Origin: Streptococcus sp. DD12
GTDB taxonomy: Bacteria > Bacillota > Bacilli > Lactobacillales > Streptococcaceae
Direction: 5' to 3'
Length of the DNA: 64,000 nucleotides
Assembly (NCBI RefSeq): GCF_001578885.1
Contig: NZ_KQ969495.1
Location: forward strand, 1,037,123 to 1,101,122
The notes beneath the pieces were generated by a model. The model was not told where the DNA came from, did not search any database, and was given only the letters and a program-made list of their open reading frames with translations. Positions within the stretch are counted from its first letter, which is position 1. Each line of letters starts with the position of its first letter. Of this stretch, positions 8,630-18,964 are shown piece by piece. The position numbers and the translations under genes were made by a program.

Positions 8630-9541
8630 ATGTCAGAACGTATTACACTTACAAAATCCGACCGTCGTAAAGTTTGGTGGCGCTCTACCTTCCTTCAAGG
8701 GTCATGGAACTACGAACGGATGCAAAACTTGGGTTGGGCTTACTCATTAATCCCAGCTATCAAACGCCTCTACACCAAAAAAGAAGACCAAGCAGCAGCT
8801 TTGGAACGCCACTTGGAATTCTTCAACACGCACCCTTACATCGCTTCTCCTATCTTAGGGGTTACTCTGGCTTTGGAAGAAGAACGTGGAAACGGTGCTG
8901 AAATCGATGATGCGGCTATCCAAGGGGTTAAAATCGGTATGATGGGACCTTTGGCCGGTATCGGTGACCCAGTCTTCTGGTTTACAGTTCGTCCAATCCT
9001 TGGTGCCCTAGGAGCTTCTATTGCTATGACCGGCAATATCTTAGGCCCACTGATTTTCTTCCTCGGATGGAACATCATCCGTATGGCCTTCTTGTGGTAC
9101 ACCCAAGAATTGGGCTACAAAGCAGGTTCTGAAATCACTAAAGACCTCTCAGGCGGTATCTTACAAGACATCACCAAAGGTGCTTCTATCCTTGGGATGT
9201 TCATCTTGGCAGCTTTGGTTGAACGTTGGGTAAGCATTAATTTCACTGTTAACTTGCCATCTCAACAACTGTCCAAAGGTGCCTTCATCGAATTCCCTAA
9301 AAATGCTGTCACTGGCGAACAATTGCAAACTATCTTGGGACAATACAAAGACGGTTTGAGCTTGACAGCTGAAAAGGCTAACACCCTGCAAAGCCAATTG
9401 GATTCCCTAATCCCTGGTTTAATGGGCTTGCTCTTGACCTTCTTGTGTATGTGGTTGCTCAAGAAAAAAGTCTCACCTATCACAATCATCATCGCGCTCT
9501 TCATCGTGGGTATCGTATTCCACGTGCTTGGCTTGATGTAA
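8630..9541 (+). CDS. manN: PTS mannose family transporter subunit IID
   Basis: 303 aa, the second membrane subunit. It starts with the family pattern of a cytoplasmic RSTFLQGSWNYERMQ segment and carries the IID signature GVKIGMMGPLAGIGDPVFW around residues 100-120. Hydrophobic helices lie at the C-terminus. Last gene of manLMN; a strong terminator follows four bases after the stop. Confidence 0.96.
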   Translation: MSERITLTKSDRRKVWWRSTFLQGSWNYERMQNLGWAYSLIPAIKRLYTKKEDQAAALERHLEFFNTHPYIASPILGVTLALEEERGNGAEIDDAAIQGVKIGMMGPLAGIGDPVFWFTVRPILGALGASIAMTGNILGPLIFFLGWNIIRMAFLWYTQELGYKAGSEITKDLSGGILQDITKGASILGMFILAALVERWVSINFTVNLPSQQLSKGAFIEFPKNAVTGEQLQTILGQYKDGLSLTAEKANTLQSQLDSLIPGLMGLLLTFLCMWLLKKKVSPITIIIALFIVGIVFHVLGLM

Positions 9542-9546
9542 TCGTC

Positions 9547-9582
9547 AAACGATTGAGACAGCTGTCTCAATCGTTTTTGTTT
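9547..9582 (+). terminator. Terminator of manLMN
   Basis: A nearly perfect palindrome AAACGATTGAGAC/GTCTCAATCGTTT is followed by TTGTTTTT. Confidence 0.9.
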
Positions 9583-9639
9583 TTCTCAGATTAGGGAGAC
9601 TAAGGACTAGAGCATTTCTCCGTGCCCAGATGGAAATTT

Positions 9640-9648
9640 TGTTATAAT
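9640..9648 (+). promoter_or_regulatory. Extended -10 promoter of manO
   Basis: TGTTATAAT is an extended -10, 45 nt before the manO ATG. It shows that manO can be transcribed apart from manLMN. Confidence 0.55.
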
Positions 9649-9693
9649 AAAAAACAGCGATAAACTACAAAAGAGCGAGTTAGGAGATGACGC

Positions 9694-10071
9694 ATGGCAC
9701 AATCCATCAACACTACTGTCGAATACACTGGAAAAGGACGTTCCTATCTGTCTATGGGAAGCAATGTCGGTTCTTTTTTAATTGGTGATAGGGGCTTTGA
9801 ATTTTACAATGATAACAATGTCGAGCGCTTTATCCAAATTCCTTGGGAAAGCATTGACAAAATCGGTGCTAATGTAACCCGAGGAAAACACATCAGTCGC
9901 CACTTCGAAGTCTTTACCGATAAAGGCAAATTTCTTTTTGCCTCATCAGATTCAGGAAAAATACTCAAAATCGCCCGCGACCACCTAGGTGATGAAAAAG
10001 TCGTCAAACTACCGACACTTTTACAAACCATCAGTCGCTGGATAAAGACACGATTTGCCAAGAAAAAGTAA
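9694..10071 (+). CDS. manO: DUF956 family protein ManO
   Basis: A 125-aa DUF956 protein, a family found almost only next to mannose-type PTS operons and often named ManO. It has no membrane segment, starts with NTTVEYTGKGRSYLSMG and ends in a basic tail (FAKKK). Its molecular role is unsettled; regulation of the Man-PTS has been suggested. It is separated from manN by a terminator and has its own promoter. The serS promoter begins inside its last codons. Confidence 0.9.
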   Translation: MAQSINTTVEYTGKGRSYLSMGSNVGSFLIGDRGFEFYNDNNVERFIQIPWESIDKIGANVTRGKHISRHFEVFTDKGKFLFASSDSGKILKIARDHLGDEKVVKLPTLLQTISRWIKTRFAKKK

Positions 10072-10083
10072 TTGGTGTATAAT
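10055..10083 (+). promoter_or_regulatory. Promoter of the serS T-box transcript
   Basis: TTGCCA (10055-10060), 17 nt, TATAAT (10078-10083). It overlaps the end of manO. Confidence 0.75.
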
Positions 10084-10089
10084 GAAGCT

Positions 10090-10263
10090 AACGGATAAGT
10101 AGTCTCGGCGTGCTTTCCAGAAAGCCTACGGTTGCTGCGAGTAGGCAAGCCAAAGCGATGAAATTCTACCGTGATATTTTGAGATAGACAGATTAAGTGC
10201 ACAAAGATTGTGAAGTTGGATGGAACCGTGCGAGAGCACTCCAACAGTTCACAATCTTTTTTT
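10090..10263 (+). promoter_or_regulatory. T-box riboswitch (serine) controlling serS
   Basis: The leader holds a long Stem I followed by the T-box motif TGGATGGAACCGTGCG (10217-10232) and an intrinsic terminator in which AAAGATTGTGAA (10203-10214) pairs with TTCACAATCTTT, then T's. The T-box can alternatively form the antiterminator when uncharged tRNA binds. In the 3' side of the Stem I internal loop the triplet TCT (10165-10167), a serine codon followed by A, is the likely specifier. Low Ser-tRNA charging would thus let RNA polymerase enter serS. The family is certain; the exact specifier is my reading. Confidence 0.9.
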
Positions 10264-10276
10264 GTAGGAGGAAATT

Positions 10277-11557
10277 ATGTTAGATATCAAACGTATTCGC
10301 AATGACTTTGATCAAGTGGCGCAAAAATTAGCGACACGAGGCGTCCCAGCAGAGACACTGGAAGCCATGCGCACCATTGACCAAGACCGCCGCCAAGTTC
10401 TTGTTACCGTCGAGGAAGCCAAGGCCAAACGTAACACGGCTTCTGCTGCCATCGCTCAGGCCAAGCGTAACAAAGAAGACGCTTCTGCTCAAATTGCTGC
10501 CATGCAAGAACTTTCCGCAGAAATCAAAACCCTTGACGCCAAGTTGGCCGATCTTGATGAACAATTAACCGTCTTTACAACGACCTTGCCAAACATTCCA
10601 GCTGACGATGTCCCAGTTGGGGCTGATGAGGATGATAATGTGGAAGTTCGTCGCTGGGGAACGCCACGTGATTTTGCATTTGCTCCTAAGGCTCACTGGG
10701 ACTTGGGCGAAGACTTGGGAATTCTCGACTGGGAAGCTGGCGCAAAAGTTACAGGGTCACGGTTCTTGTTTTACAAGGGACTCGGTGCTCGTTTAGAACG
10801 CGCTATCTACAACTTTATGCTTGACGAACACGGTAAAGAGGGCTATACAGAGGTCATTCCTCCTTATATGGTCAACCATGATTCCATGTTTGGGACTGGT
10901 CAATACCCTAAGTTCAAGGAAGATACCTTTGAATTGGCTGATACGGATTATGTTTTGATTCCGACAGCAGAAGTACCTTTGACCAACTACTATCGTGGTG
11001 ACATCCTTGATGGCAAGGACCTTCCCATCTACTTCACAGCGATGAGCCCATCTTTTCGCTCTGAGGCAGGTTCTGCTGGACGTGATACCCGTGGCCTTAT
11101 CCGCTTGCACCAATTCCACAAGGTTGAAATGGTTAAATTCTCAAAACCTGAAGAATCCTACACAGAGTTAGAGAAAATGACCGCAAATGCAGAATCTATT
11201 CTCCAAAAACTCAACCTGCCTTACCGTGTTGTAGCCTTGTCTACGGGAGATATGGGCTTCTCTGCTGCGAAGACCTACGACTTAGAAGTTTGGATTCCAG
11301 CTCAAGAAACCTATCGTGAAATTTCCAGTTGTTCAAACACCGAGGACTTCCAAGCCCGTCGGGCCCAAATCCGCTACCGTGATGAAGCAGACGGCAAGGT
11401 CAAACTCCTCCATACCCTGAATGGTTCTGGTTTGGCCGTAGGCCGCACGGTCGCTGCTATCTTGGAAAACTATCAAAATGAAGATGGTTCAGTTACCATC
11501 CCAGAAGTCTTGCGCCCATATATGGGAGGCGTCGAAGTAATTGCCCCTCAAGACTAA
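10277..11557 (+). CDS. serS: Seryl-tRNA synthetase
   Basis: 426 aa, class II synthetase that charges tRNA-Ser. The N-terminal 100 residues form the long antiparallel coiled coil that grips the tRNA extra arm (Lys/Ala/Glu-rich). The catalytic domain follows, with motif 2 in [18 protein letters not shown] and motif 3 in [16 protein letters not shown]. Length is normal. Good ribosome site (TAGGAGG). Expression is governed by the T-box directly upstream. Confidence 0.98.
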   Translation: MLDIKRIRNDFDQVAQKLATRGVPAETLEAMRTIDQDRRQVLVTVEEAKAKRNTASAAIAQAKRNKEDASAQIAAMQELSAEIKTLDAKLADLDEQLTVFTTTLPNIPADDVPVGADEDDNVEVRRWGTPRDFAFAPKAHWDLGEDLGILDWEAGAKVTGSRFLFYKGLGARLERAIYNFMLDEHGKEGYTEVIPPYMVNHDSMFGTGQYPKFKEDTFELADTDYVLIPTAEVPLTNYYRGDILDGKDLPIYFTAMSPSFRSEAGSAGRDTRGLIRLHQFHKVEMVKFSKPEESYTELEKMTANAESILQKLNLPYRVVALSTGDMGFSAAKTYDLEVWIPAQETYREISSCSNTEDFQARRAQIRYRDEADGKVKLLHTLNGSGLAVGRTVAAILENYQNEDGSVTIPEVLRPYMGGVEVIAPQD

Positions 11558-11566
11558 TAACTCATA

Positions 11567-11610
11567 AAGTTCGTTCTCTTAGCCTGATGCTAGAGGACGG
11601 ACTTTTTTTT
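11567..11610 (+). terminator. Terminator of serS
   Basis: AAGTTCGTTCTCT pairs imperfectly with AGAGGACGGACTT, followed by eight T's. Confidence 0.85.
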
Positions 11611-11638
11611 GTTGCCTTTGTTGTCCAAAACAATGCCG

Positions 11639-11691
11639 TAAAAAAGCTAGGTCTAGCCCTAGAAAAAACGCCTGAGGTAACCTCAAGCGTT
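11639..11691 (-). terminator. Double terminator after lytR
   Basis: On the minus strand a first hairpin, AACGC-T-TGAGG with CCTCA-G-GCGTT then TTTTTT, is followed by a second short one, CTAGG/CCTAG then TTTTTT. Confidence 0.75.
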
Positions 11692-11696
11692 ATGTC

Positions 11697-12818
11697 TTAA
11701 TAGGCGCTATAGCCATTGGTCGTATCAACTGCTCCAGTTCCTGTATCATAGCCATAGGTACTGGTATCAGCATAACCTGTAGTTGTGCTATCGTAGCCAT
11801 TGTAATAGGTGCCTGTCCCATAGTAGTCCTCGTAGGTAATGACACTGTTGTCATTATTTAGAGTATCACTTTCGGCTTGCCCTAATTGTTTTTTGATGCG
11901 ATTTTGCACCTGCAACAGACTGTCATTGGTCACCAGCTGGTAAGAAACCCCATCCACCATAGCATCTTCACCTTTTAGTTGGTAAGATTTAACGCTCTTT
12001 AAGGCATCGCGGTAACCCAATAGATTTGACCAGTTGTTGGCCACATCAATGTTGGTTTGCATGTTATTCGAAACAGCATCTAAAACCTTCTGGTAGTTTG
12101 AAACTGAATCCATTGACAGGATTTTTTTCATAACTTTGGAGATGACCTCACGTTGACGTTTTTGACGGCCGTAGTCGCCATCAGGGTCATCGTAACGCAT
12201 GCGGGCATAGACCAAAGCTTGTTCCCCGTTGATATGGTGTGTTCCCGGTTCGACTGTCGCTGTGTATTCTGGTTCATTTTCAGCAATGGAAATTGGGAAG
12301 CTAAATTCATTGGTGACAGTGATTCCACCAACGGCATTAACCAAATCCACCAGACCTTGCATATTAATGAGCACATAAAAGTCCACTTTGATGTCTAAGA
12401 GGTTCTCAATCGTTGATTGGGCCAAGGTTTCTCCCCCAGTCGCGTAAGCTGCATTGAGCTTCGCCTGGTAGGTCCCTGCATCTGTGGTTGTAATATTCAC
12501 CATCGTGTCGCGTTCGAGCGAGGTCATGGTCGTTTTTTTAGTCTTGGGATTCACCGTCATGAGAATCATGGTGTCCGAATTCCCCTCCCAGGCATCCGTC
12601 CGTTGCGAATCCCCTGTATCAATCCCCATTAAGAGGATGGAAATCGGCTGCGTTTGTTGAATGACCTTGCTAGAGGCGCCATTGCCATAGTCCTTATAGG
12701 TTTTTGACAAGGCTGACGTCCCATAATTAAATGCTGATGTGATATAGATAACCCCAGCAGCAACCGTTGTGGCAACAATGGCCAAGACCATGATTAAGAT
12801 TTTTTTTCCAAGCTTCAT
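11697..12818 (-). CDS. lytR: LytR-CpsA-Psr (LCP) family cell-wall glycopolymer ligase
   Basis: 373 aa. One membrane anchor at about residues 8-28 is followed by an extracellular LCP domain. Conserved pieces are the NSDTMILMTV region, the catalytic-site arginines in SLERDTMV, and ARMRYDDPDGDYGRQKRQREV. LCP enzymes transfer teichoic-acid or capsule polymers from undecaprenyl carriers to peptidoglycan. The last 40 residues are an unusual low-complexity Tyr/Thr/Gly/Ser tail. It follows the GNAT gene by 5 nt, the order tsaE-GNAT-lytR known from pneumococcus. Which LCP paralogue it is remains an inference from context. Confidence 0.9.
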   Translation of the reverse strand: MKLGKKILIMVLAIVATTVAAGVIYITSAFNYGTSALSKTYKDYGNGASSKVIQQTQPISILLMGIDTGDSQRTDAWEGNSDTMILMTVNPKTKKTTMTSLERDTMVNITTTDAGTYQAKLNAAYATGGETLAQSTIENLLDIKVDFYVLINMQGLVDLVNAVGGITVTNEFSFPISIAENEPEYTATVEPGTHHINGEQALVYARMRYDDPDGDYGRQKRQREVISKVMKKILSMDSVSNYQKVLDAVSNNMQTNIDVANNWSNLLGYRDALKSVKSYQLKGEDAMVDGVSYQLVTNDSLLQVQNRIKKQLGQAESDTLNNDNSVITYEDYYGTGTYYNGYDSTTTGYADTSTYGYDTGTGAVDTTNGYSAY

Positions 12819-12823
12819 TATTT

Positions 12824-13354
12824 TTATCGTCTTTCGTCTATCAACCTACCCATCGAATAGGTGTCAAGAAAGTCTCCCTTTCTCGTTTTTACCCCAAGTG
12901 GATGTTTGCCTTCAATGACAAAGCCATTCTTTTCATAGATATGGATAGCTGCCTGATTACGCGCCTGAACGGTCAGACATAGTTTGGCAAGCTCAGGCGT
13001 ATGCACAGCCCAATCTATAACTGTCTCTAACAAGGCTTGTCCTAAACCTTGTCCCCAGAAGTCCTCATCTACGACTAGAAACAAGTCCCCAATATGGGCC
13101 AACATAGGGTCTTGATCACGACTGAGGTGACAAAGGCCAATCACGCGTTTTCCCAAGCAGGCGACCAGGCAGAATTGCCCCAAGCGCTCACAATCTTCAG
13201 CTAAAAAGTGGGCTAGCGCATCTGACTGAAAATTTTGCCAGTCTGCTACCGAAATATAAGAAGTCTGCTCCTGAACACGCGCCATAAAAGCAAGCAAGGC
13301 CTCACTATCCGTCGCAAGTGCTTCACGAATGTCAACGACCTGCGCCTTAGCCAT
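12824..13354 (-). CDS. GNAT family N-acetyltransferase
   Basis: 176 aa. The acetyl-CoA pyrophosphate loop is visible as DFWGQGLGQALLE near residues 99-111, with the following helix and a NQAAIHIYEKNGF motif B typical of GNAT enzymes. It overlaps the tsaE stop by 8 nt and leads straight into lytR, so the three form one operon. The substrate is not deducible; relatives act on ribosomal proteins, amines or antibiotics. Confidence 0.87.
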   Translation of the reverse strand: MAKAQVVDIREALATDSEALLAFMARVQEQTSYISVADWQNFQSDALAHFLAEDCERLGQFCLVACLGKRVIGLCHLSRDQDPMLAHIGDLFLVVDEDFWGQGLGQALLETVIDWAVHTPELAKLCLTVQARNQAAIHIYEKNGFVIEGKHPLGVKTRKGDFLDTYSMGRLIDERR

Positions 13355-13790
13355 TGGCTACCTCATTTACCAGTTGTTGGCTTTGAGGCCCATGACCAAG
13401 CAAGGTTAGCTGTCTCCCGTCACCCTTTGGCACAATAACAATCTCTAAATAATCTTCTAAGAGACCCTCTTCAAGAAGATTGCCCCATTCGATGACTGTC
13501 ACCGCATCCCCATAGAGAAACTCATCCAAATCAATCGAGTCAGTGTCTCCATCGATGCGGTAAACATCCAAATGATGCAAGAGCAAGCGTCCTTCATAAG
13601 AACGTGCAATGGTATAGGTTGGACTTTTGACCATTTGGTCAATTCCCAAGCCACGAGCGATACCTTTGGTCAGAGTGGTTTTACCAGCCCCAAGGTCTCC
13701 AGTCAAGACAATAACCGTGCCGGGCACGAGCTTTTCTCCTAACTTTTGACCAAAGGCCATCAAAGTATCCGCTGATTCACTATAAAACAT
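13347..13790 (-). CDS. tsaE: tRNA threonylcarbamoyladenosine biosynthesis ATPase TsaE
   Basis: 147 aa. The P-loop GDLGAGKTT is at residues 31-39, and a SPTYTIARSY segment and DVYRI follow as in TsaE/YjeE. It works with TsaB and TsaD to make the t6A base at position 37 of ANN-reading tRNAs. First gene of the operon. An extended -10 lies six bases before its ATG and no ribosome site is present, so the mRNA is likely leaderless. Confidence 0.95.
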   Translation of the reverse strand: MFYSESADTLMAFGQKLGEKLVPGTVIVLTGDLGAGKTTLTKGIARGLGIDQMVKSPTYTIARSYEGRLLLHHLDVYRIDGDTDSIDLDEFLYGDAVTVIEWGNLLEEGLLEDYLEIVIVPKGDGRQLTLLGHGPQSQQLVNEVANG

Positions 13791-13796
13791 AGTCTG

Positions 13797-13805
13797 ATTA
13801 TACCA
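13797..13805 (-). promoter_or_regulatory. Extended -10 of the tsaE operon (leaderless)
   Basis: Minus-strand TGGTATAAT ends six bases before the tsaE ATG, the same spacing as at the HAD gene at 5751. Confidence 0.65.
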
Positions 13806-13894
13806 AAAATTCTGTCAAGAAACCATAGAAATTCGGAAATGCCTTTTTACCCCCACCATGAAAGGCTAATCCCCCTACAGAATTTCTCCAAAAT

Positions 13895-13936
13895 AAAAAA
13901 GCACCAAGAAGCTCGAGTTCTTCTTGGGTGCTTTTG
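13895..13936 (-). terminator. Terminator of rpmH
   Basis: On the minus strand AAAAGCACC-CAAGAAG pairs with CTTCTTG-GTGCTTTT, followed by a T-rich tract. Confidence 0.9.
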
Positions 13937-13938
13937 TC

Positions 13939-14073
13939 TTAGGCTGAAAGAACTTTGCGTCCTTTACGGCGACGAGCTGCGAGGACACGACGTCCGTTCT
14001 TAGTTGCCATACGATGGCGGAATCCGTGTTTACGTTGACGACGGATTTTACTTGGTTGGAAAGTGCGTTTCAC
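13939..14073 (-). CDS. rpmH: 50S ribosomal protein L34
   Basis: A 44-aa, very basic protein ([20 protein letters not shown], then [18 protein letters not shown]), unmistakably L34. The start codon is GTG at 14073, with a strong ribosome site (GAGGAGGT) 7 nt before it; read from ATG instead, the first half of the protein would be lost. It has its own promoter and terminator, and so is monocistronic and not linked here to rnpA. Confidence 0.97.
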   Translation of the reverse strand: MKRTFQPSKIRRQRKHGFRHRMATKNGRRVLAARRRKGRKVLSA

Positions 14074-14145
14074 GTGAATTACCTCCTCTTAGATTTCGTA
14101 TAGGTTTAGCCGGCTATCTGTCTAAGATACTAAACATACCTTACT

Positions 14146-14174
14146 AGTTTACTACCTCCACCGACAAATGTCAA
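14146..14174 (-). promoter_or_regulatory. Promoter of rpmH
   Basis: Minus-strand TTGACA (14174-14169), 17 nt, TAAACT (14151-14146), just past the rsmA stop. Confidence 0.65.
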
Positions 14175-14192
14175 GGTCTCTTAGGATTTTAT

Positions 14193-15068
14193 TTACGAGA
14201 GACCTTGAGCTTTGAGGCAGTCAGCTAAATGGGCGATAGCTGAAAGGTCCAAAGATTCCCCTCGGACATTGGGGGCGATGCCTGCTGCAGTTAAAGCCGC
14301 TTCTAATTTTTCCTTGGTTTCAGGTGACTTGCCAAAACGCCCAAGGAGATTGTTCCACAGGGTCTTGCGCCTTTGGACAAAGATAGCTTTAGCGACGGAA
14401 AAGAAAAAATTCTCATCGTCAACTAAGACAGCCGGCTGGGGTAGGCGCGTCATTTTTAGGATGGCCGAGTCCACATTCGGTGCAGGAACAAAAACCGTCC
14501 TTGGAACGATAAAGGCGACCTTTGCTGTCATGTAGTACTGCACTGCAATCGAAAGCGAGCCGTAGGCCTTAGTATTTGGCGCCGCTGAGATACGGTCAGC
14601 CACTTCCCGCTGCATCATTACCACAAACTCGGCAAAAGGAATCTTGCTCTCAATCAGGTGCATAAGGATGGGCGTGGTGATGTAGTAAGGCAGATTGGCC
14701 ACCACCTTGATGGGTAGGTCGGGATTTTTGAAATTCTGGATGTGACTGGCTAGGTCGACCTTAAGAATGTCTTCATTGACCACGGTGACATTGTCAAAAT
14801 CCCGCAAGGTATCCGCTAAAATCGGCACCAAGCGGTCATCAATCTCAAAGGCCATGACTTCAGCTGCCCGCTCCGCCAAAAACTCGGTTAAAGCGCCAAT
14901 CCCAGGACCAATCTCGATAACATTGACCTGGTCATCAATTTCAGCTGTGTCCACAATTTTTTGCAAAATATTGGTATCGGTCAAAAAGTTCTGCCCGAAG
15001 GACTTCTTAAACGTAAACCCATGACGCTCTAAAATAGCACGGGTAACGGTTTTGTCTGCGATTTTCAT
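14193..15068 (-). CDS. rsmA: 16S rRNA (A1518/A1519) dimethyltransferase
   Basis: 291 aa, KsgA/RsmA. SAM motif [11 protein letters not shown] is at residues 52-61, and the catalytic motif IV VANLPYY lies near 123-129, preceded by KKSFGQNFL, which is diagnostic of the family. It dimethylates two adenines in helix 45 of 16S rRNA late in 30S assembly. I start at [10 protein letters not shown] (15068), matching family N-termini, instead of seven codons upstream where there is no ribosome site. It belongs with rnmV and tatD upstream on the same strand. Confidence 0.96.
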   Translation of the reverse strand: MKIADKTVTRAILERHGFTFKKSFGQNFLTDTNILQKIVDTAEIDDQVNVIEIGPGIGALTEFLAERAAEVMAFEIDDRLVPILADTLRDFDNVTVVNEDILKVDLASHIQNFKNPDLPIKVVANLPYYITTPILMHLIESKIPFAEFVVMMQREVADRISAAPNTKAYGSLSIAVQYYMTAKVAFIVPRTVFVPAPNVDSAILKMTRLPQPAVLVDDENFFFSVAKAIFVQRRKTLWNNLLGRFGKSPETKEKLEAALTAAGIAPNVRGESLDLSAIAHLADCLKAQGLS

Positions 15069-15289
15069 GTGTCTATTTTCCCTACTCATTCGAAATTTCT
15101 TGTAAATGTCTAGTAATTTTTCGTGTTATTCTTATGGTTATGCCCCGGTCGCTTTGGCATTGTCAAAACCCGAGGTCTCGAAGGAAGCTAGCATATAGGC
15201 CCTTCCCCATTCTATCCATAGCCTGTCCTTCAAAAATACAGCCCTTAGTTTTGCGCAACACAGGCATGCGTCGGCAACTAAGACACAAG

Positions 15290-15859
15290 CTATACCTCAT
15301 ACCTGTCCATGCAGGTTTCCACCTCCGCCAAGGTCACTCCAAAGAGTTCTAGGCGTTTGAGGAGTTGTTTGCCGTTGGTATAGCCGATACGTAGGTGCTC
15401 GCCCAGGTATTCACGTCGCTTGCGGCTATCGTTCCCCATGAGAAGTCCCAGACGCATGAGGTCACTACGTGTTATGTCAAAGGTGTTTTCATCGTCATAG
15501 CTCCCCAGAAGGCCTGATAAGGCCTTGTCCAAATCCGCCTGACTAGCATGTTCAACACCCAGCGACCTGCCCTTAGTCTTGGACTTGGGCACGGCTTCCC
15601 CTCGGTTGAGAAAGGCGTGTTTGGCGCTAGGGACAGCCTGCATGATGCGCTTACGGATGCGTTCCCCATTATAGTCGGGGTCGGTGAAAACAATGACCCC
15701 ACGCAAGTCGTTGAGGGCCTCAATTCGCTCCAAATCATCCTCGTTTAGGGCAGAACCGCGGGTTTCGTAGGTGTCCACCTCATAGTAACGTTTGAGATTG
15801 GCCGTGTCGTCCTTACCTTCGACGACAACGACTTCTTGAATTTTTTGTTTTTCCATCAT
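15290..15859 (-). CDS. rnmV: Ribonuclease M5
   Basis: 189 aa (188 if the second Met is used). The Toprim domain has the catalytic Glu in VEGKDD (13-18) and the metal-binding acidic pair in FTDPDYNGERIR near residues 58-69. It matures 5S rRNA precursors. Part of the tatD-rnmV-rsmA string. About 220 nt separate it from rsmA; I see no gene in that gap. Confidence 0.95.
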   Translation of the reverse strand: MMEKQKIQEVVVVEGKDDTANLKRYYEVDTYETRGSALNEDDLERIEALNDLRGVIVFTDPDYNGERIRKRIMQAVPSAKHAFLNRGEAVPKSKTKGRSLGVEHASQADLDKALSGLLGSYDDENTFDITRSDLMRLGLLMGNDSRKRREYLGEHLRIGYTNGKQLLKRLELFGVTLAEVETCMDRYEV

Positions 15860-15955
15860 TCTTTGTTTGAGTCGTTTCTTTTTTACATGGGAAGGGACCT
15901 TTATGCCTGTCTGAACATACCTGCCCTTTTTTAAAAACAGCTAGCTGTCACAGCC

Positions 15956-16741
15956 TCAGACATCCAGCCTAAAGAGTTTGAGGGCATTGTTTCTGGTGGC
16001 TTGAGCGACTTCTTGGACAGATAATCCTCTCAATTCAGCAATCTTATCGACCACATAACGGGCATAGGCTGGATGGTTTTCCCTGCCACGTTTAGGTACT
16101 GGGGCCAAATAAGGGGCATCCGTTTCTACAAGGATTTTGTCCAAGGGGAGGTAAGTCGCAGCTTCTTGGACATCGAGGGCCTTTTTGAAGGTCACAACCC
16201 CCGAAAAGGAAATGCTCATCCCAAGCTCGACAAAGCGATGGGCATCCGCCAACGAGCCCGAAAAAGAATGCATGATACCGCCGCGTGGGCCGACCCCCTC
16301 ACTCTTGATAATGGCATAGGTGTCTTCGAGGGCATCGCGTGTATGGACAACGAAGGGCAGATCAAAATCCTTGGACAGCTGAATCTGCCGACGAAAGACT
16401 TTCTCTTGAACCTCTTTGGGGTCCTCCATCCAGTGGTAATCTAATCCGATTTCCCCCAGAGCAATGACCTTATCATCTTGCAAATGCGAGACCAGCTCCG
16501 CCTCAACGGCATCACTATAAGACCCAGCTTCTGTTGGATGCCAACCAATCGTACTATAGAGATTGGGATAGGTTTTTGACAGCGCTAAAGACCGGCTAAT
16601 CGTCTCCGTATCAAAACCAACGATATTCATCTGGGTGACGCCCATTTCAGCAGCCAGTTCTAATTCTTCTGGCACACGGTCATAAAAGTTATCAACATTT
16701 AAATGCGTATGGGTATCAAAAATAGCGAGTGGTTGACTCAT
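15956..16741 (-). CDS. tatD: TatD family metal-dependent hydrolase
   Basis: 261 aa, a TIM-barrel DNase-like hydrolase. Metal ligands are in FDTHTHLN near the N-terminus, in GEIGLDYHW near residues 96-104, in VVHTRDA, in MHSFSGS, and at the terminal Asp in ETDAPYLAP. The Streptococcus order tatD-rnmV-rsmA supports the call. The physiological substrate of the Gram-positive proteins is not settled; 3'-exonuclease activity is known for relatives. Confidence 0.93.
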   Translation of the reverse strand: MSQPLAIFDTHTHLNVDNFYDRVPEELELAAEMGVTQMNIVGFDTETISRSLALSKTYPNLYSTIGWHPTEAGSYSDAVEAELVSHLQDDKVIALGEIGLDYHWMEDPKEVQEKVFRRQIQLSKDFDLPFVVHTRDALEDTYAIIKSEGVGPRGGIMHSFSGSLADAHRFVELGMSISFSGVVTFKKALDVQEAATYLPLDKILVETDAPYLAPVPKRGRENHPAYARYVVDKIAELRGLSVQEVAQATRNNALKLFRLDV

Positions 16742-16834
16742 CCTATTACCTTCCTCTCAACTCATCCTACTTGCCTAGCCATTGTACCATAAAAGCGCAA
16801 GTTCTTTAAGTCTCACTTGTTTTTCCTTTAAAAC

Positions 16835-16864
16835 AAAAAAGCTTGCCCCCTTGGGACAAACTTT
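16835..16864 (-). terminator. Terminator of groESL
   Basis: On the minus strand AAGTTTGTCCC pairs with GGGGCAAGCTT, followed by TTTTG. Confidence 0.85.
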
Positions 16865-16886
16865 TCAAACACTGTGGGTTTTGCCT

Positions 16887-18515
<1,629 letters not shown>

Positions 18516-18540
18516 TTATCGTCCTTCTTTCCTTACAATC

Positions 18541-18825
18541 TTAGACCAAAACAGCAATCACGTCTGCTTCACGGATGACCAAAACCTTGTCATCCCCATC
18601 TGTCACTTCAATCCCAACGTGTTGGTCAACAATGACGCGATCGCCGACCTTAACAGCTGGCTCAATCAGATCGCCATTGAGCGTGCGACTTCCTTCACCG
18701 ACAGCCAAGACTTGGGCGGTACGTGTTTGGGCTTGTCCAGCACCTGCCAAGACAAAACCACCAACAGTTTGTTCTTTTGCTTCTTCTAATGTAACGACCA
18801 AACGGTCTCCAATAGGTTTTAACAT
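18541..18825 (-). CDS. groES: Co-chaperonin GroES
   Basis: 94 aa. It begins MLKPIGDRLVV and contains the mobile loop (GGFVLAGAGQ), where it contacts GroEL. I use the ATG at 18825, preceded by GGAGG, instead of a start ten codons upstream that lies in the CIRCE leader. Confidence 0.97.
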   Translation of the reverse strand: MLKPIGDRLVVTLEEAKEQTVGGFVLAGAGQAQTRTAQVLAVGEGSRTLNGDLIEPAVKVGDRVIVDQHVGIEVTDGDDKVLVIREADVIAVLV

Positions 18826-18848
18826 CTGATTATCCTCCGAGTAAGACG

Positions 18849-18875
18849 TTAGCACTCTAAAGAGTTGTCTGCTAA
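18849..18875 (-). promoter_or_regulatory. CIRCE element, degenerate, in the groES leader
   Basis: TTAGCACTC, 9 nt, GTCTGCTAA. The right arm differs from the consensus GAGTGCTAA at two places. It lies between the -10 and the groES ATG, the usual position for HrcA repression. Confidence 0.75.
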
Positions 18876-18887
18876 CGGTATGTTCTT

Positions 18888-18915
18888 ATTCTACCACCTT
18901 TCGACAGCAAGTCAA
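18888..18915 (-). promoter_or_regulatory. groESL promoter
   Basis: Minus-strand TTGACT (18915-18910), 16 nt, TAGAAT (18893-18888), flanked on both sides by CIRCE elements. Confidence 0.75.
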
Positions 18916-18932
18916 GCAAAAAACCTAAAAAA

Positions 18933-18959
18933 TTAGCACTCTTTCATCTAGAGTGCTAA
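18933..18959 (-). promoter_or_regulatory. Perfect CIRCE element that is also the ssbB terminator
   Basis: TTAGCACTC, 9 nt, GAGTGCTAA, a perfect HrcA operator upstream of the groESL -35. It begins 6 bases after the ssbB stop codon and, on the minus strand, is followed directly by TTTTTT, so its RNA hairpin should end the ssbB transcript. Confidence 0.85.
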
Positions 18960-18964
18960 TCCCT

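Noticed and set aside
15090..15289. Possible missing gene between rnmV and rsmA
   Set aside because: Only a short plus-strand shadow frame (15134-15352) overlapping rnmV; no ribosome site and no recognisable product.
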